Of a stretch of DNA of 64,000 nucleotides, positions 6,598 through 15,180 are shown piece after piece; positions within the stretch are counted from its first letter, which is position 1, and each line of letters begins with the position of its first letter. Source of the DNA: an uncultured Muribaculaceae bacterium (lineage in GTDB: Bacteria > Bacteroidota > Bacteroidia > Bacteroidales > Muribaculaceae); contig CAJUIW010000004.1 in NCBI GenBank assembly GCA_910586895.1, forward strand, positions 165,800 through 229,799, given 5' to 3'. The notes under the pieces are model-generated. The model was not told the DNA's origin. It worked only from the letters and a program-made list of their open reading frames with translations, and ran no database searches. The position numbers were made by a program, and so were the translations under genes.

Positions 6598-8418
6598 ATG
6601 ATTCACCATCTCAGCAACAGACTGCATATAATATGTACACTGTTATCTATGGCATCTCTTATCATCGGACCGTCATGTTCAAGTACGCGTTCCGACATGT
6701 CGGAGGATGAAGAGCTCAGGCTGTTCAATCTTGTTGCCGAGCCATCTTCGGAGGGAAACTACGCACTGGCCATATCGATGGCCGACTCCCTGCTGTCGAC
6801 CCAGCTCAGCGACACACTGCGCGGATACATAATGCTCGAACGTGGCGTGGCGCTCTTCAATAGCGGCAAAATAGCCGAATCGGCAAGCTACGGCAATGAA
6901 ATCATGGAGTATGCCCGCAAGCATAATATCATAGAGATAGAGACTCAGGCGGAGCAGAACCGCGGAGGAATCTACCGGCGTGCAGGCAACGACGATTCGG
7001 CCTTGATATGCTACTCACGCGGCCTTGATCTGGCCATGGAGTCCGGCAATATCGAAATGGAGCAGGTACTTGCCGACATGCTCGCCATTCTTTGTACCGA
7101 GCGCAACAGGTTTGATGATGCCGAAAAGTTTACACAGCAAGCCATTTCGCTTAGCAAAGAACTGTCTGACACTACCGCGATGGTTTCGGCAGTAGCCACC
7201 TTAGGGGCAATACGGTCCCGACAGGAGAGGTATGCAGAAGTAATCAACTTACAAGAGCCATATATCCCTATGGCTGCGACAGTTGATCCTCTGACCCGTA
7301 TAAAGTTCTACACCCCTGTCATCAAATCCTGCATACAGCTTGATTCCCTTCAGAGGGCACGCGCCATTCTATCGCAAATGCAGGAAGACGCATCCGCATT
7401 GCCGGCCAATCATCAGAGCGCCATAGCGGTAAAATCAGCTGAAGCAGCACTCGCCGCTGCCGAACAAAGATGGAATGACCAATGGAAAATACTCTGCGCC
7501 CTTGATTCACTCGACACACAGGGGCGCAAGGAGAATATGATTCTGATAGAGCGTGCCGAATGCCGCGCCAACATGGGCGACTGGCAGGGAGCCGCACAGC
7601 GCTACCGTAAAGCCTACGATGCTCTGGCCGAACAGCACCGGAGCAGTGTGGAGAAAGACATCTCCGAGCTGTCCGTAAAATACGATACCGCCCTCAAGCA
7701 ACTTGAGATAGAACGTCTGCGCAACCGCCAGTGGGTAATGATGTCCATCATACTATGCTGTATATTCCTTATTATAATAGGTGGGGGTGTATGGATTGTC
7801 ATATCACGGTCGCGCAAGGCAGCCGCCGAACGCAAAGCCCGCATGGAATATATACGCGGGCTTGAGCAGGAACGCGGACGCATGGCCCGCGAACTGCACG
7901 ACGACGTGGCTGCACATCTTGTAGGGATGCAGTTTGATATCCTTACATGTCCGAACGAGGAATGCGCCGGGAAGTTGAATTCACTGGCTGTCAAAGTCCG
8001 CAATCTATCCCACGAACTGATGCCACCTGAATTCACTCGGCTCACTCTGCCGGAACTGATTAGCGACATGGCATTGAGCCGCAACGATCCGGCACGCAAT
8101 ATCACAGTACACACCATTATCAAAGGAACATTTGAATGGGGCTCTCTTCCGGCCTCCGCATCGTTTGAGCTATACCGCATAGTTCAGGAGGCAGTGACAA
8201 ATGCCATAAAGCATACGTCAGCCCCTGACATCACGATAACTCTTGACGGCGACTCCCGATATAAAATAACGGTGGAATCAGCCTCAACATCCACCTTCCC
8301 GCATGACTCGCAGGGTATAGGCCTGCGCATCATGAAGATACGTGCCGAGCTGGCCGGTGCGGCACTGACAAACAGCATATCGCAAAGCGGTAGCCTACTT
8401 ACACTTACACAGCTTTAG
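6598..8418 (+). CDS. TPR sensor histidine kinase, NarL/LytS-like class
   Basis: The 606-residue protein has an N-terminal signal or anchor segment ending near Cys27, a long all-helical tetratricopeptide-like sensor region (about 35-350), one transmembrane helix (about 379-402), a HisKA_3 dimerisation domain with RELHDDV and phospho-acceptor His434, and an ATPase domain with N-box EAVTNAIKH (Glu531, Asn535) and G2 box GIGLRIM at 573. The G1 box is unusual: where a D-x-G is expected the sequence reads VESAS (Glu560). The sensor faces the periplasm if the N-terminus is exported. It is 8 nt upstream of its partner response regulator. Confidence 0.87.
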   Translation: MIHHLSNRLHIICTLLSMASLIIGPSCSSTRSDMSEDEELRLFNLVAEPSSEGNYALAISMADSLLSTQLSDTLRGYIMLERGVALFNSGKIAESASYGNEIMEYARKHNIIEIETQAEQNRGGIYRRAGNDDSALICYSRGLDLAMESGNIEMEQVLADMLAILCTERNRFDDAEKFTQQAISLSKELSDTTAMVSAVATLGAIRSRQERYAEVINLQEPYIPMAATVDPLTRIKFYTPVIKSCIQLDSLQRARAILSQMQEDASALPANHQSAIAVKSAEAALAAAEQRWNDQWKILCALDSLDTQGRKENMILIERAECRANMGDWQGAAQRYRKAYDALAEQHRSSVEKDISELSVKYDTALKQLEIERLRNRQWVMMSIILCCIFLIIIGGGVWIVISRSRKAAAERKARMEYIRGLEQERGRMARELHDDVAAHLVGMQFDILTCPNEECAGKLNSLAVKVRNLSHELMPPEFTRLTLPELISDMALSRNDPARNITVHTIIKGTFEWGSLPASASFELYRIVQEAVTNAIKHTSAPDITITLDGDSRYKITVESASTSTFPHDSQGIGLRIMKIRAELAGAALTNSISQSGSLLTLTQL

Positions 8419-8426
8419 TACAGATT

Positions 8427-9851
8427 ATGAAGAAAATACTCGTAGTGGACGACCATCCCATAGTGACCGGAAAGATCCGTGACCTGCTGATTGCAAATGG
8501 ATATGATGCTGTCACGGCTCATACTCCGGCTGAGGCAAAACTGCTTGTTGCACATGCCGGCCGGTTTGATGCCGCCATTGTCGACCTCTCGTTATCAACC
8601 CCTGGCGGCGACATTGCCGACGGGCTGGAGATGATTGAAGAGTTTCGCACCGATGGATTCACAGGTAAAACCATCATATATACCATGCACGACGAGGCCT
8701 GGCACATGCGCCGTCTGTCGGAAGCCCATCCTGACGCCGTAGTGTTCAAGACAGAAAGCCCCACAAAGCTGGTTGCCGCCGTCAATGAGCTGACTTCGGG
8801 ACACAAATTCCACAGCGTGGAGTTCGAGGCACGTATCAAAAGCATACAGGGCAATTCGGCCATGCTTACTGAAAAGGATATCGAGGTGGCACAACTCGTA
8901 GCTTCCGGCATGACAAACAACAGTATCGCATCGCGCATGAACATGAGTGAGAAAACCGTTGAATACCATCGCAGCAACATAATCCGCAAACTGGGTACAC
9001 GCACTATGCCGCAGGCCATAATGCGCGCCATGACTCTCGGCATTATCAGCATGTTCATGATGCTCCTGTCCCTGCCTATTCACGCCTTGACCGCTGAAAG
9101 CGGACCGCTGGAAGTGGACATGGGCACATCGGTGATATGGGCCGACCGCAATCTCGGAGCAGACAGCCCTGCAGAAGGTGGCGACTGCTACTCCGCGGCC
9201 GAAACATTTGTAAAATCAGAGTATTCATGGAGCACATACACTTTATGCAACGGTACATGGGACAGCTGCCATGACATAGGTGTCAGCGACATAGCCGGAA
9301 CCAAGTACGATGCCGCACACGCCAACTTAGGCAACGGCTGGTACACCCCTGCACCTGAGGATTTCGAAGAACTGCTCGAAAAATGCACTATTGAACTGGT
9401 TGACGTAGACGGGCTGAAATGCGCACGCTTTACAGCCACAAACGGCAATACCCTCCTGCTCCCGCTGTGCGGCTACTATCAGGGAGGGAGCACACGAATC
9501 AGAATCAATCAGGAAGCCGCATATCAGACATCAGAAGTTGACTATAAAGAAGAGTTTGTACCGGGCTATAATGTAACAGCCTCAGTACTTGCCCCGACAT
9601 TCTGCGCAGTGACCCTACAAGGAATATACCCCTCACTGCTCGGCACCGCATTTATCGGGATGAGCGTGCGTCCGGTGCGCAAGCGCCCCGCTGCAATTGA
9701 CTCGGTCATAGCAGACGATGCATCCACATCATCGCCCCGCACCATTTATGACCTCAACGGACGCCTGGTATCCATTCCTACCTCACAGCTCCCCGCAGGG
9801 ATATATATCGTACATGAAGGCACCCGCCGCTATAAGCTCCTGATACGATAA
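8427..9851 (+). CDS. NarL-type response regulator fused to a membrane segment and exported FISUMP-like domain
   Basis: The 474-residue frame has a receiver domain (about 1-125) with Asp8, Asp9, phospho-acceptor Asp53, Thr86 and Lys108, then a LuxR-type helix-turn-helix (about 147-200). Instead of ending there, the last helix runs into a hydrophobic stretch (about 203-221, GIISMFMMLLSLPIHA). Residues 228-418 resemble the Fibrobacter-type paralogous (FISUMP) domain of secreted Bacteroidetes proteins (VDMGTSVIWADRNLGA, NGWYTPAPEDFEELL, GMSVRPVR). Residues 438-474 resemble a type IX secretion sorting tail (IYDLNGRLV, PAGIYIV, YKLLIR). There is no stop at the junction. Either it is a membrane-tethered regulator with an outside domain, or an internal ATG near 9021-9030 also yields a secreted protein. 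Confidence 0.85.
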   Translation: MKKILVVDDHPIVTGKIRDLLIANGYDAVTAHTPAEAKLLVAHAGRFDAAIVDLSLSTPGGDIADGLEMIEEFRTDGFTGKTIIYTMHDEAWHMRRLSEAHPDAVVFKTESPTKLVAAVNELTSGHKFHSVEFEARIKSIQGNSAMLTEKDIEVAQLVASGMTNNSIASRMNMSEKTVEYHRSNIIRKLGTRTMPQAIMRAMTLGIISMFMMLLSLPIHALTAESGPLEVDMGTSVIWADRNLGADSPAEGGDCYSAAETFVKSEYSWSTYTLCNGTWDSCHDIGVSDIAGTKYDAAHANLGNGWYTPAPEDFEELLEKCTIELVDVDGLKCARFTATNGNTLLLPLCGYYQGGSTRIRINQEAAYQTSEVDYKEEFVPGYNVTASVLAPTFCAVTLQGIYPSLLGTAFIGMSVRPVRKRPAAIDSVIADDASTSSPRTIYDLNGRLVSIPTSQLPAGIYIVHEGTRRYKLLIR

Positions 9852-9861
9852 TCAGGGTCCA

Positions 9862-9885
9862 CAGTTTAGGGATTTCCCTAAACTG
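9862..9885. repeat. Perfect 10-bp inverted repeat after the response regulator
   Basis: CAGTTTAGGG (9862-9871) and CCCTAAACTG (9876-9885) flank a 4-nt loop, 10 nt after the stop. The following CCTTTGTC is only weakly T-rich, so it may be a terminator or a protein-binding site. Confidence 0.5.
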
Positions 9886-9963
9886 CCTTTGTCGAAAACA
9901 CTAATACTCTAATTCCAAACATATTAAACCATCCAATTATTCTATTTATAAAAAATTTATCCA

Positions 9964-9971
9964 TATATTTG
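9964..9971 (+). promoter_or_regulatory. -7 box for the candidate small RNA
   Basis: TATATTTG is an exact match to TAnnTTTG. The -33 position (around 9940) reads TTCT, a weak match. The next gene on this strand begins 600 nt away, beyond a terminator. Confidence 0.4.
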
Positions 9972-9977
9972 CTCTCC

Positions 9978-10173
9978 GGTGCCATGATGCACCACATAGC
10001 AACTATAATATAGAGATAAGCAATCAGATTTAGAAAAAGGATGGCATTTTCCGTTCAGATCCAGGGCCTGTGAAGGTCTGCTACAAACACACACATCTGA
10101 AATACAAATAGCACGGATAGTCATCACCTGGGAAGCGGCTTCTGCATAGCGCGGGCTCCGCTTCTCTTTTTTA
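9978..10173 (+). ncRNA. Candidate small RNA with its own promoter and terminator
   Basis: The 195-nt stretch between a TATATTTG box and an intrinsic terminator has no credible reading frame. It opens with a hairpin (GGTGC 9978-9982 with GCACC 9989-9993) and closes with the stem GAAGCGG (10132-10138) / CCGCTTC (10158-10164) followed by TCTTTTTT. Between them, CAGATCC and GGTCTG near 10057-10080 can pair. It lies between the two-component genes and tRNA-Met on the opposite strand. No RNA family was recognised. A regulatory RNA linked to the two-component system is possible but unproven. Confidence 0.4.
10132..10173 (+). terminator. Intrinsic terminator of the candidate small RNA
   Basis: Stem GAAGCGG (10132-10138) with CCGCTTC (10158-10164), a 19-nt loop that can fold further, and a T-rich tail at 10165-10172. 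No coding gene on this strand ends nearby; the response regulator stop is 280 nt upstream. Confidence 0.65.
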
Positions 10174-10261
10174 TTTCTTCAATCCGCTCCGACAAACACC
10201 GACTACCAATTACAAAAAACAATGCACCGACAATCGATATGGGCGTATCAGACTAATTGGA

Positions 10262-10298
10262 CAAAAAAAATAAGAGGTCGCTATTCATAGCGACCTCT
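10262..10298 (-). terminator. Intrinsic terminator after tRNA-fMet
   Basis: AGAGGTCGCTAT (10273-10284) pairs with ATAGCGACCTCT (10287-10298); on the minus strand it is followed by an A and a run of eight T (10262-10270). It lies 6 nt past the tRNA. Confidence 0.85.
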
Positions 10299-10303
10299 CT
10301 TAG

Positions 10304-10375
<72 letters not shown>

Positions 10376-10537
10376 TTGTGGTTTGCGAGTGCAAAGATAG
10401 GCATTTTTATTTTCATGTCAAGCATTTCAGGATTATTTTATAGTTAAATTTAGTTAATACCTACAATTCACCTCGAATCGCACCCGTTAAGCTAAAGATT
10501 TATATCTGCACAACCGCATTTATCGGTTTTTTATAAC

Positions 10538-10545
10538 TACATTTG
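10538..10545 (+). promoter_or_regulatory. -7 box of the prolyl oligopeptidase gene
   Basis: TACATTTG matches TAnnTTTG, 29 nt before the start codon. The -33 region is not a good match. The 198-bp gap from tRNA-fMet holds nothing else evident. Confidence 0.5.
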
Positions 10546-10573
10546 TATCGAATATAAATTCCTTAAATATATA

Positions 10574-12703
10574 ATGAAAATAACCAATCACAATCTGCTT
10601 ATGACAGCTGTCATGGGGGGACTGCTATGTTCCTGCAACGGACAGCAGACGAAGTATCCCACAGCTCCGTCGGACGACACTACCGATGAATATTTCGGAA
10701 TCACAGTAGCCGACCCTTACCGTCCGCTTGAAAACGACACTGCCGCCGCCACCCTGAAATGGGTTGAGGAGGAAAATGCCGTCACCAATGCCTATCTGGA
10801 CAAGATTCCGTTCCGCAGCGCCCTGCGCGAACGTCTCACCGAGCTGAACAACTATAAGAAGACTGGCCTCCCCTCGAAAGAGAAAGATGGTAAATATTAC
10901 TATTTTGAAAACGACGGCCTGCAGAACCAGTCAGTGCTCTACCGCACCGACTCGCTCGGAGGCACACCCGAGGTGTTCCTCGATCCTAACAAACTGTCCG
11001 ATGACGGTACGGTAGCTCTCACCGGCGTATCGCACAGCAACGACGGCCGCTATACAGCCTACACCATATCACGCAGCGGTTCTGACTGGACTGAAATCTA
11101 CGTGATGGACAGCAAGACCAAAGAGCTGCTCCCCGACCATATCGAATGGGCCAAGTTCACCTCAGCCAACTGGCAGGGCGATGGCTTCTACTACAGCGCA
11201 TATCCGCGTCCCGAGGCCGGGAAGGAATTCTCCAACGCCAACGAAAACCATCAGATCTATTATCATAAGATAGGCACTCCCCAGAGCCAGGACAAGCTCG
11301 TATATGAGGATCCGAAGCACCCTCTCCACTTCCACACAGCCTATGTGCCCGGAAGCGAGGACTATCTCTTCGTGTTCGGCGGCGGTGAAGGTATCGGCGA
11401 ATCAATGATGGTGAAAAGCCTGCGCGGCGGAGGCGACTGGAAGGTAATCGAACCTACGCAGGACTTCTCAATAAGCCCTGTAGGCGTTGCCGACGGCAAA
11501 CTCTTCTTCATAACCACCAAAGGCGCTCAACGCGGACGCCTGATGACCGTAGAACTGGCGAATGCCGGAACTGACAACTGGGTGGAACTCGTTCCCGAAC
11601 AGGAAGGCGTACTCTCAAGCGCATCATTTGCCGGCGACAAGATGATACTCAAGTATCAGAAGGACGCCGCAGATCAGGTGTATGTATATGACCGCTCAGG
11701 CAAGAAGCTCAACGAAATCAAGCTCCCCACATTCGGCACCGTAGGAATATCATCGGACAAGGATAACAATGAAGTGTACTATTCATTCACATCATTCACT
11801 TATCCCTCGGCCCGCTACAGCTATGATATGGCCACCGGCGAAAGCAAACAGATCGGCTCTACCGAAATCAAGAACTTCAACTTCGATGACTACGTGACCG
11901 AACAGGTGTTCTACACCTCGAAGGACGGCACAAAGGTACCGATGTTCATCACTTACAAAAAAGGGCTTGAACGCAACGGTAAGAACCCCGTCTATCTCTA
12001 CGGCTACGGCGGCTTCAACGTATCGCTGCCCCCGTCATTCTCACCCAACCGTCTGGTATGGCTCGAAAACGGCGGTATATACGCACAGGCCAACCTCCGC
12101 GGCGGCTCGGAATACGGCGAAGAGTGGCACCAGGGCGGTATCAAGCAGAACAAGCTCAACGTGTTCAACGACTTTATCGCAGCTGCTGAATATATGATTG
12201 ACCAGAAATGGACATCGCCCGACTATCTCACCATAGAGGGTGGCAGCAACGGCGGTCTGCTCGTAGGCGCCACAGTCAACCTGCGTCCTGACCTGTTCAA
12301 GGTTGCCATTCCCCGTGTGGGCGTGATGGACATGATGCGCTACCATAAGTTCACCATCGGCTGGAACTGGGCTTCCGACTACGGCACCAGCGCCGATTCA
12401 AAGGAGATGGCTGAATATCTCCTCAGCTACTCACCCGTACACAACATCAAGAATGACGGCACTAAATATCCTGCCATCATGGTGACCACAGCTGACCATG
12501 ACGACCGTGTGGTACCGGCTCACTCCTTCAAGTATGCCGCTGCCCTGCAGGCTGCCAACACCGGCAACGCTCCCAAGCTGATACGCATTGACAGCAAGGC
12601 CGGCCATGGCGCAGGCAAGCCCATGTCGAAAGTCATCGATGAATACACTGACATTTATTCATTCATATTCCAGAATCTCGGCATTGACCCTACCAAGAAG
12701 TAA
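10574..12703 (+). CDS. Prolyl oligopeptidase family serine peptidase, lipoprotein (S9A)
   Basis: The 709-residue enzyme cleaves short peptides after proline. A lipoprotein signal peptide ends at Cys21 (GLLCSC), placing it in the periplasm or at the outer membrane. An N-terminal seven-bladed propeller occupies about 70-420 and the alpha/beta-hydrolase domain the remainder, with N-terminal helices packing onto it. The catalytic triad is visible: Ser558 in GGSNGGLL, Asp643 in DHDDRV and His678 in AGHGAG. Length is normal for prolyl endopeptidase. The lipoprotein gene that follows begins within 40 nt or overlaps, so they may be cotranscribed. Confidence 0.93.
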   Translation: MKITNHNLLMTAVMGGLLCSCNGQQTKYPTAPSDDTTDEYFGITVADPYRPLENDTAAATLKWVEEENAVTNAYLDKIPFRSALRERLTELNNYKKTGLPSKEKDGKYYYFENDGLQNQSVLYRTDSLGGTPEVFLDPNKLSDDGTVALTGVSHSNDGRYTAYTISRSGSDWTEIYVMDSKTKELLPDHIEWAKFTSANWQGDGFYYSAYPRPEAGKEFSNANENHQIYYHKIGTPQSQDKLVYEDPKHPLHFHTAYVPGSEDYLFVFGGGEGIGESMMVKSLRGGGDWKVIEPTQDFSISPVGVADGKLFFITTKGAQRGRLMTVELANAGTDNWVELVPEQEGVLSSASFAGDKMILKYQKDAADQVYVYDRSGKKLNEIKLPTFGTVGISSDKDNNEVYYSFTSFTYPSARYSYDMATGESKQIGSTEIKNFNFDDYVTEQVFYTSKDGTKVPMFITYKKGLERNGKNPVYLYGYGGFNVSLPPSFSPNRLVWLENGGIYAQANLRGGSEYGEEWHQGGIKQNKLNVFNDFIAAAEYMIDQKWTSPDYLTIEGGSNGGLLVGATVNLRPDLFKVAIPRVGVMDMMRYHKFTIGWNWASDYGTSADSKEMAEYLLSYSPVHNIKNDGTKYPAIMVTTADHDDRVVPAHSFKYAAALQAANTGNAPKLIRIDSKAGHGAGKPMSKVIDEYTDIYSFIFQNLGIDPTKK

Positions 12704-12737
12704 ACCGGCCTCAGGCCACACATATCGCACATATGCC

Positions 12738-13658
12738 TTGTTAACGAGCACGGCCCTCCTTTGGGCCGTGCTCTCGGCATCATGTTTCACCGGTATTGAG
12801 AGCACCCCGAAGATTACTGCTTCCGATGTGAAGCGCCAGAACATTGTGGTGACGGACGAGGAACGCTATCTGTCCGACATAGGCCCTCAGCCTATAGCCG
12901 ACTGGACCGCAGGGAAGAAGCTGATTGTAACCGACAGCCGTATATCGCTCGCGCTAAAGAACATGCAGAACGCTCCGGCTCCGCAGGCAGGTGAGATACT
13001 GACATTCGGCCACCGCTCGCCCGCCACAACCATTACCGGCACCGCAGCAACGGACATTACCGTAACGGACAGTAGCGGCACGCCGTTCAGCTACCGCATT
13101 GAGGCTGACAGCCTGCCCGCGGAAGCGGAAATACCGTTTACCATACAGCTCGATATGGTCAATGATGTGCGCACCCGCATGCTTGGCAACGAGTACTACA
13201 TCCTGACATCGGCCTGGTATGACAAAGGGGGCAACTCGCACCGCGGACTTAAATATATTAAAGTCGAAATCACCGATGTGACGCCTGGCAACGCCAATTA
13301 CCCCATAAAGCTTTCATTCGTGAAAGCCTCCGCCGCCGACACATACAATAGTGCGGAACAGTTCAGCGTGTTGATGTCCGTAGGCAACCGTATCAACTCC
13401 ACCCGCAAATTCAACAATCTATTCTCGCTTGCCGACCCTCGTAAACGCTACCCCGATATATCGCCTGAAAACTGGGACCTGATCAGTCAGGGGCGCGTAC
13501 GCATCGGGATGACGCGCGATGAATGCCGCCTGTCGCTCGGCAAAGCCTCCAACGTGGAGCGCATTAACAGCTACGGGGGCGTGATAGAACGATGGACTTA
13601 TGAAAACGGACGCTACCTTATATTTGAGGACGGCCTCTTGAACCGCTTCCGCCAATAA
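12738..13658 (+). CDS. Lipoprotein with C-terminal BamE/SmpA-like motif; start codon uncertain
   Basis: The frame encodes a lipoprotein signal (ALLWAVLSASC, Cys16 from the TTG at 12738), an unassigned beta-rich region, and a C-terminal segment (RVRIGMTRDECRLSLGKA...) like the BamE/SmpA fold, which occurs in envelope lipoproteins. No ATG precedes the signal peptide closely: the nearest in-frame ATG is 12639, inside the peptidase gene, and would add 33 residues in front. TTG at 12738 is chosen for position. A perfect 11-bp hairpin lies in the signal-peptide codons. Function is unknown; envelope location is well supported. Confidence 0.65.
   Translation: MLTSTALLWAVLSASCFTGIESTPKITASDVKRQNIVVTDEERYLSDIGPQPIADWTAGKKLIVTDSRISLALKNMQNAPAPQAGEILTFGHRSPATTITGTAATDITVTDSSGTPFSYRIEADSLPAEAEIPFTIQLDMVNDVRTRMLGNEYYILTSAWYDKGGNSHRGLKYIKVEITDVTPGNANYPIKLSFVKASAADTYNSAEQFSVLMSVGNRINSTRKFNNLFSLADPRKRYPDISPENWDLISQGRVRIGMTRDECRLSLGKASNVERINSYGGVIERWTYENGRYLIFEDGLLNRFRQ
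12746..12773 (+). other. Strong hairpin inside signal-peptide codons
   Basis: GAGCACGGCCC (12746-12756) pairs perfectly with GGGCCGTGCTC (12763-12773). No T run follows, so it is not a normal terminator. It begins 8 nt after the proposed TTG start and 43 nt after the stop of the peptidase gene. Confidence 0.55.
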
Positions 13659-13674
13659 TGGTTGTTTATATAGT

Positions 13675-14436
13675 ATGCAAATAACATTTCTCGGCACCGG
13701 GACCTCAACAGGTGTCCCCGCTATAGGTTGCGACTGTCAGGTATGCCGCTCGGAGGATCCTCGCGATTCCCGCCGGCGCACATCTGCGTTGGTAAGCATA
13801 GGCAGGCAGCGGTTGCTTATCGACTGTGGACCTGACTTCCGCCAACAGATGCTTGACGAAGGTGGCCCATGGCCCGACGCCGTCCTGATAACACATAGCC
13901 ATGCCGACCATATAGGAGGACTTGAAGATCTACGCCCCCTGCCGGCTGACCATTCCCCAATGCCGGTATATTGCCGCCATGATGTGGCATCGGACCTCCG
14001 GCGCAGGCTGTACTACTGCTTCACGGACAATCCATATCCCGGCATTCCGGAATTCAATCTGATAGAAATCAAGGAATTCACTCCGTTTCATGTCGGCGAA
14101 ACAGAGGTGATGCCCTTAGCCGTAATGCATGGCAAGCTCCCTATATTGGGCTATCGGATAGGGCCGTTGGCCTATATCACCGACTGCTCCACTCTGCCTG
14201 AGCAAACTCTGGAGATGCTCCACGGAGTGGACACATTGGTGATAAACGCGCTGCGCTTCAAGGAACATCATTCGCACATGAACCTACAGCAGGCACTCGA
14301 CGTTATAAACATAGTAAAACCACGGAGGTCATACCTCATCCACATGAGCCACAGCATAGGCCTGCACAGGCTGACATCGCTTACGCTCCCTGAGGGTGTG
14401 CATCTGGCCTACGATGGACTGACTGTTGAGATATAA
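13675..14436 (+). CDS. PhnP-like metallo-beta-lactamase-fold phosphodiesterase
   Basis: The 253-residue cytoplasmic protein has the double-metal site HSHADH (His74, His76, Asp78, His79) and a Cys cluster CDCQVC (Cys19, Cys21, Cys24) like the structural zinc site of PhnP. PhnP-type enzymes cut cyclic phosphodiesters of ribose and nucleotides. No phosphonate genes are nearby, so a general nucleotide or RNA-linked role is more likely here than phosphonate breakdown. It is 16 nt after the lipoprotein gene and 18 nt before a second hydrolase of the same fold. Confidence 0.82.
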   Translation: MQITFLGTGTSTGVPAIGCDCQVCRSEDPRDSRRRTSALVSIGRQRLLIDCGPDFRQQMLDEGGPWPDAVLITHSHADHIGGLEDLRPLPADHSPMPVYCRHDVASDLRRRLYYCFTDNPYPGIPEFNLIEIKEFTPFHVGETEVMPLAVMHGKLPILGYRIGPLAYITDCSTLPEQTLEMLHGVDTLVINALRFKEHHSHMNLQQALDVINIVKPRRSYLIHMSHSIGLHRLTSLTLPEGVHLAYDGLTVEI

Positions 14437-14454
14437 CATTAACCATATAACGTC

Positions 14455-15180
14455 ATGAATCGTATAACTTATTTGAGTCACAGCGGCTTTGCTGTAACCA
14501 CCCCGGATGTAATCCTTGTATTTGACTATGAACGTGACCCCTCGCACGCGCTGCACCGCATATTGGAACAGAATCCTGACACCCCGGTAGTATTCTTCGT
14601 ATCGCACCGGCATCAGGACCATTACAACAAAAGCATCTTCGAACTGGCACAGAACCACAAACGCGTGTATGTGCTGAGCAACGACGTGCCGGCCCGCGAT
14701 GTACCTACCACACTGGCTGTGCAGGGCATGAGCGCAGGCGACTACGTGGAGAATCTGCCCGGCGGCATCAGCGTGAAAGCCTATGCATCGACTGACGAGG
14801 GTGTAAGCTTCTTCGTCACCACCGGTGAAGGAGAGACAATATTCCATGCAGGCGACCTCAATGACTGGCATTGGCAGGATGAATCAACCGAACGCGAAGT
14901 GGCAAAGGCCGATGCGGATTTCCGTAAGATAGTTAACCGCATAGCTTCGGAACACGCCGCTATGGATGTGGCCATGTTCCCGGTCGACGTACGTCAGGGC
15001 AACGATTTTGCCCGCGGAGCACGCATATTCCTCGAAGAGATTAACGTAAAAGACTTTTTCCCCATGCACTTTGACGGTGACTACAAGCTGGCCTGCAACT
15101 CGGAATCGTACTGTCCCGAGCGCACAAAGTGCCACTGCCTGCATGAACCGGGACAGTCAATTGACTTATCAAAAATATAA
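14455..15180 (+). CDS. Metallo-beta-lactamase-fold hydrolase (UlaG-like)
   Basis: The 241-residue protein carries HRHQDH (His51, His53, Asp55, His56) and a second metal-binding segment FHAGDLNDWHW, typical of the COG2220 group related to UlaG and UPF0173 proteins. The substrate is unknown. A Cys-rich C-terminal stretch (CNSESYCPERTKCHC) is unusual and might bind another metal. It shares an A with the next gene (TAATG), so expression is coupled. Confidence 0.78.
   Translation: MNRITYLSHSGFAVTTPDVILVFDYERDPSHALHRILEQNPDTPVVFFVSHRHQDHYNKSIFELAQNHKRVYVLSNDVPARDVPTTLAVQGMSAGDYVENLPGGISVKAYASTDEGVSFFVTTGEGETIFHAGDLNDWHWQDESTEREVAKADADFRKIVNRIASEHAAMDVAMFPVDVRQGNDFARGARIFLEEINVKDFFPMHFDGDYKLACNSESYCPERTKCHCLHEPGQSIDLSKI

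Noticed and set aside
8427..9851. Two separate genes (regulator, then secreted protein)
   Set aside because: There is no stop or frame change at the junction; kept as an alternative in the finding, not as the primary call.
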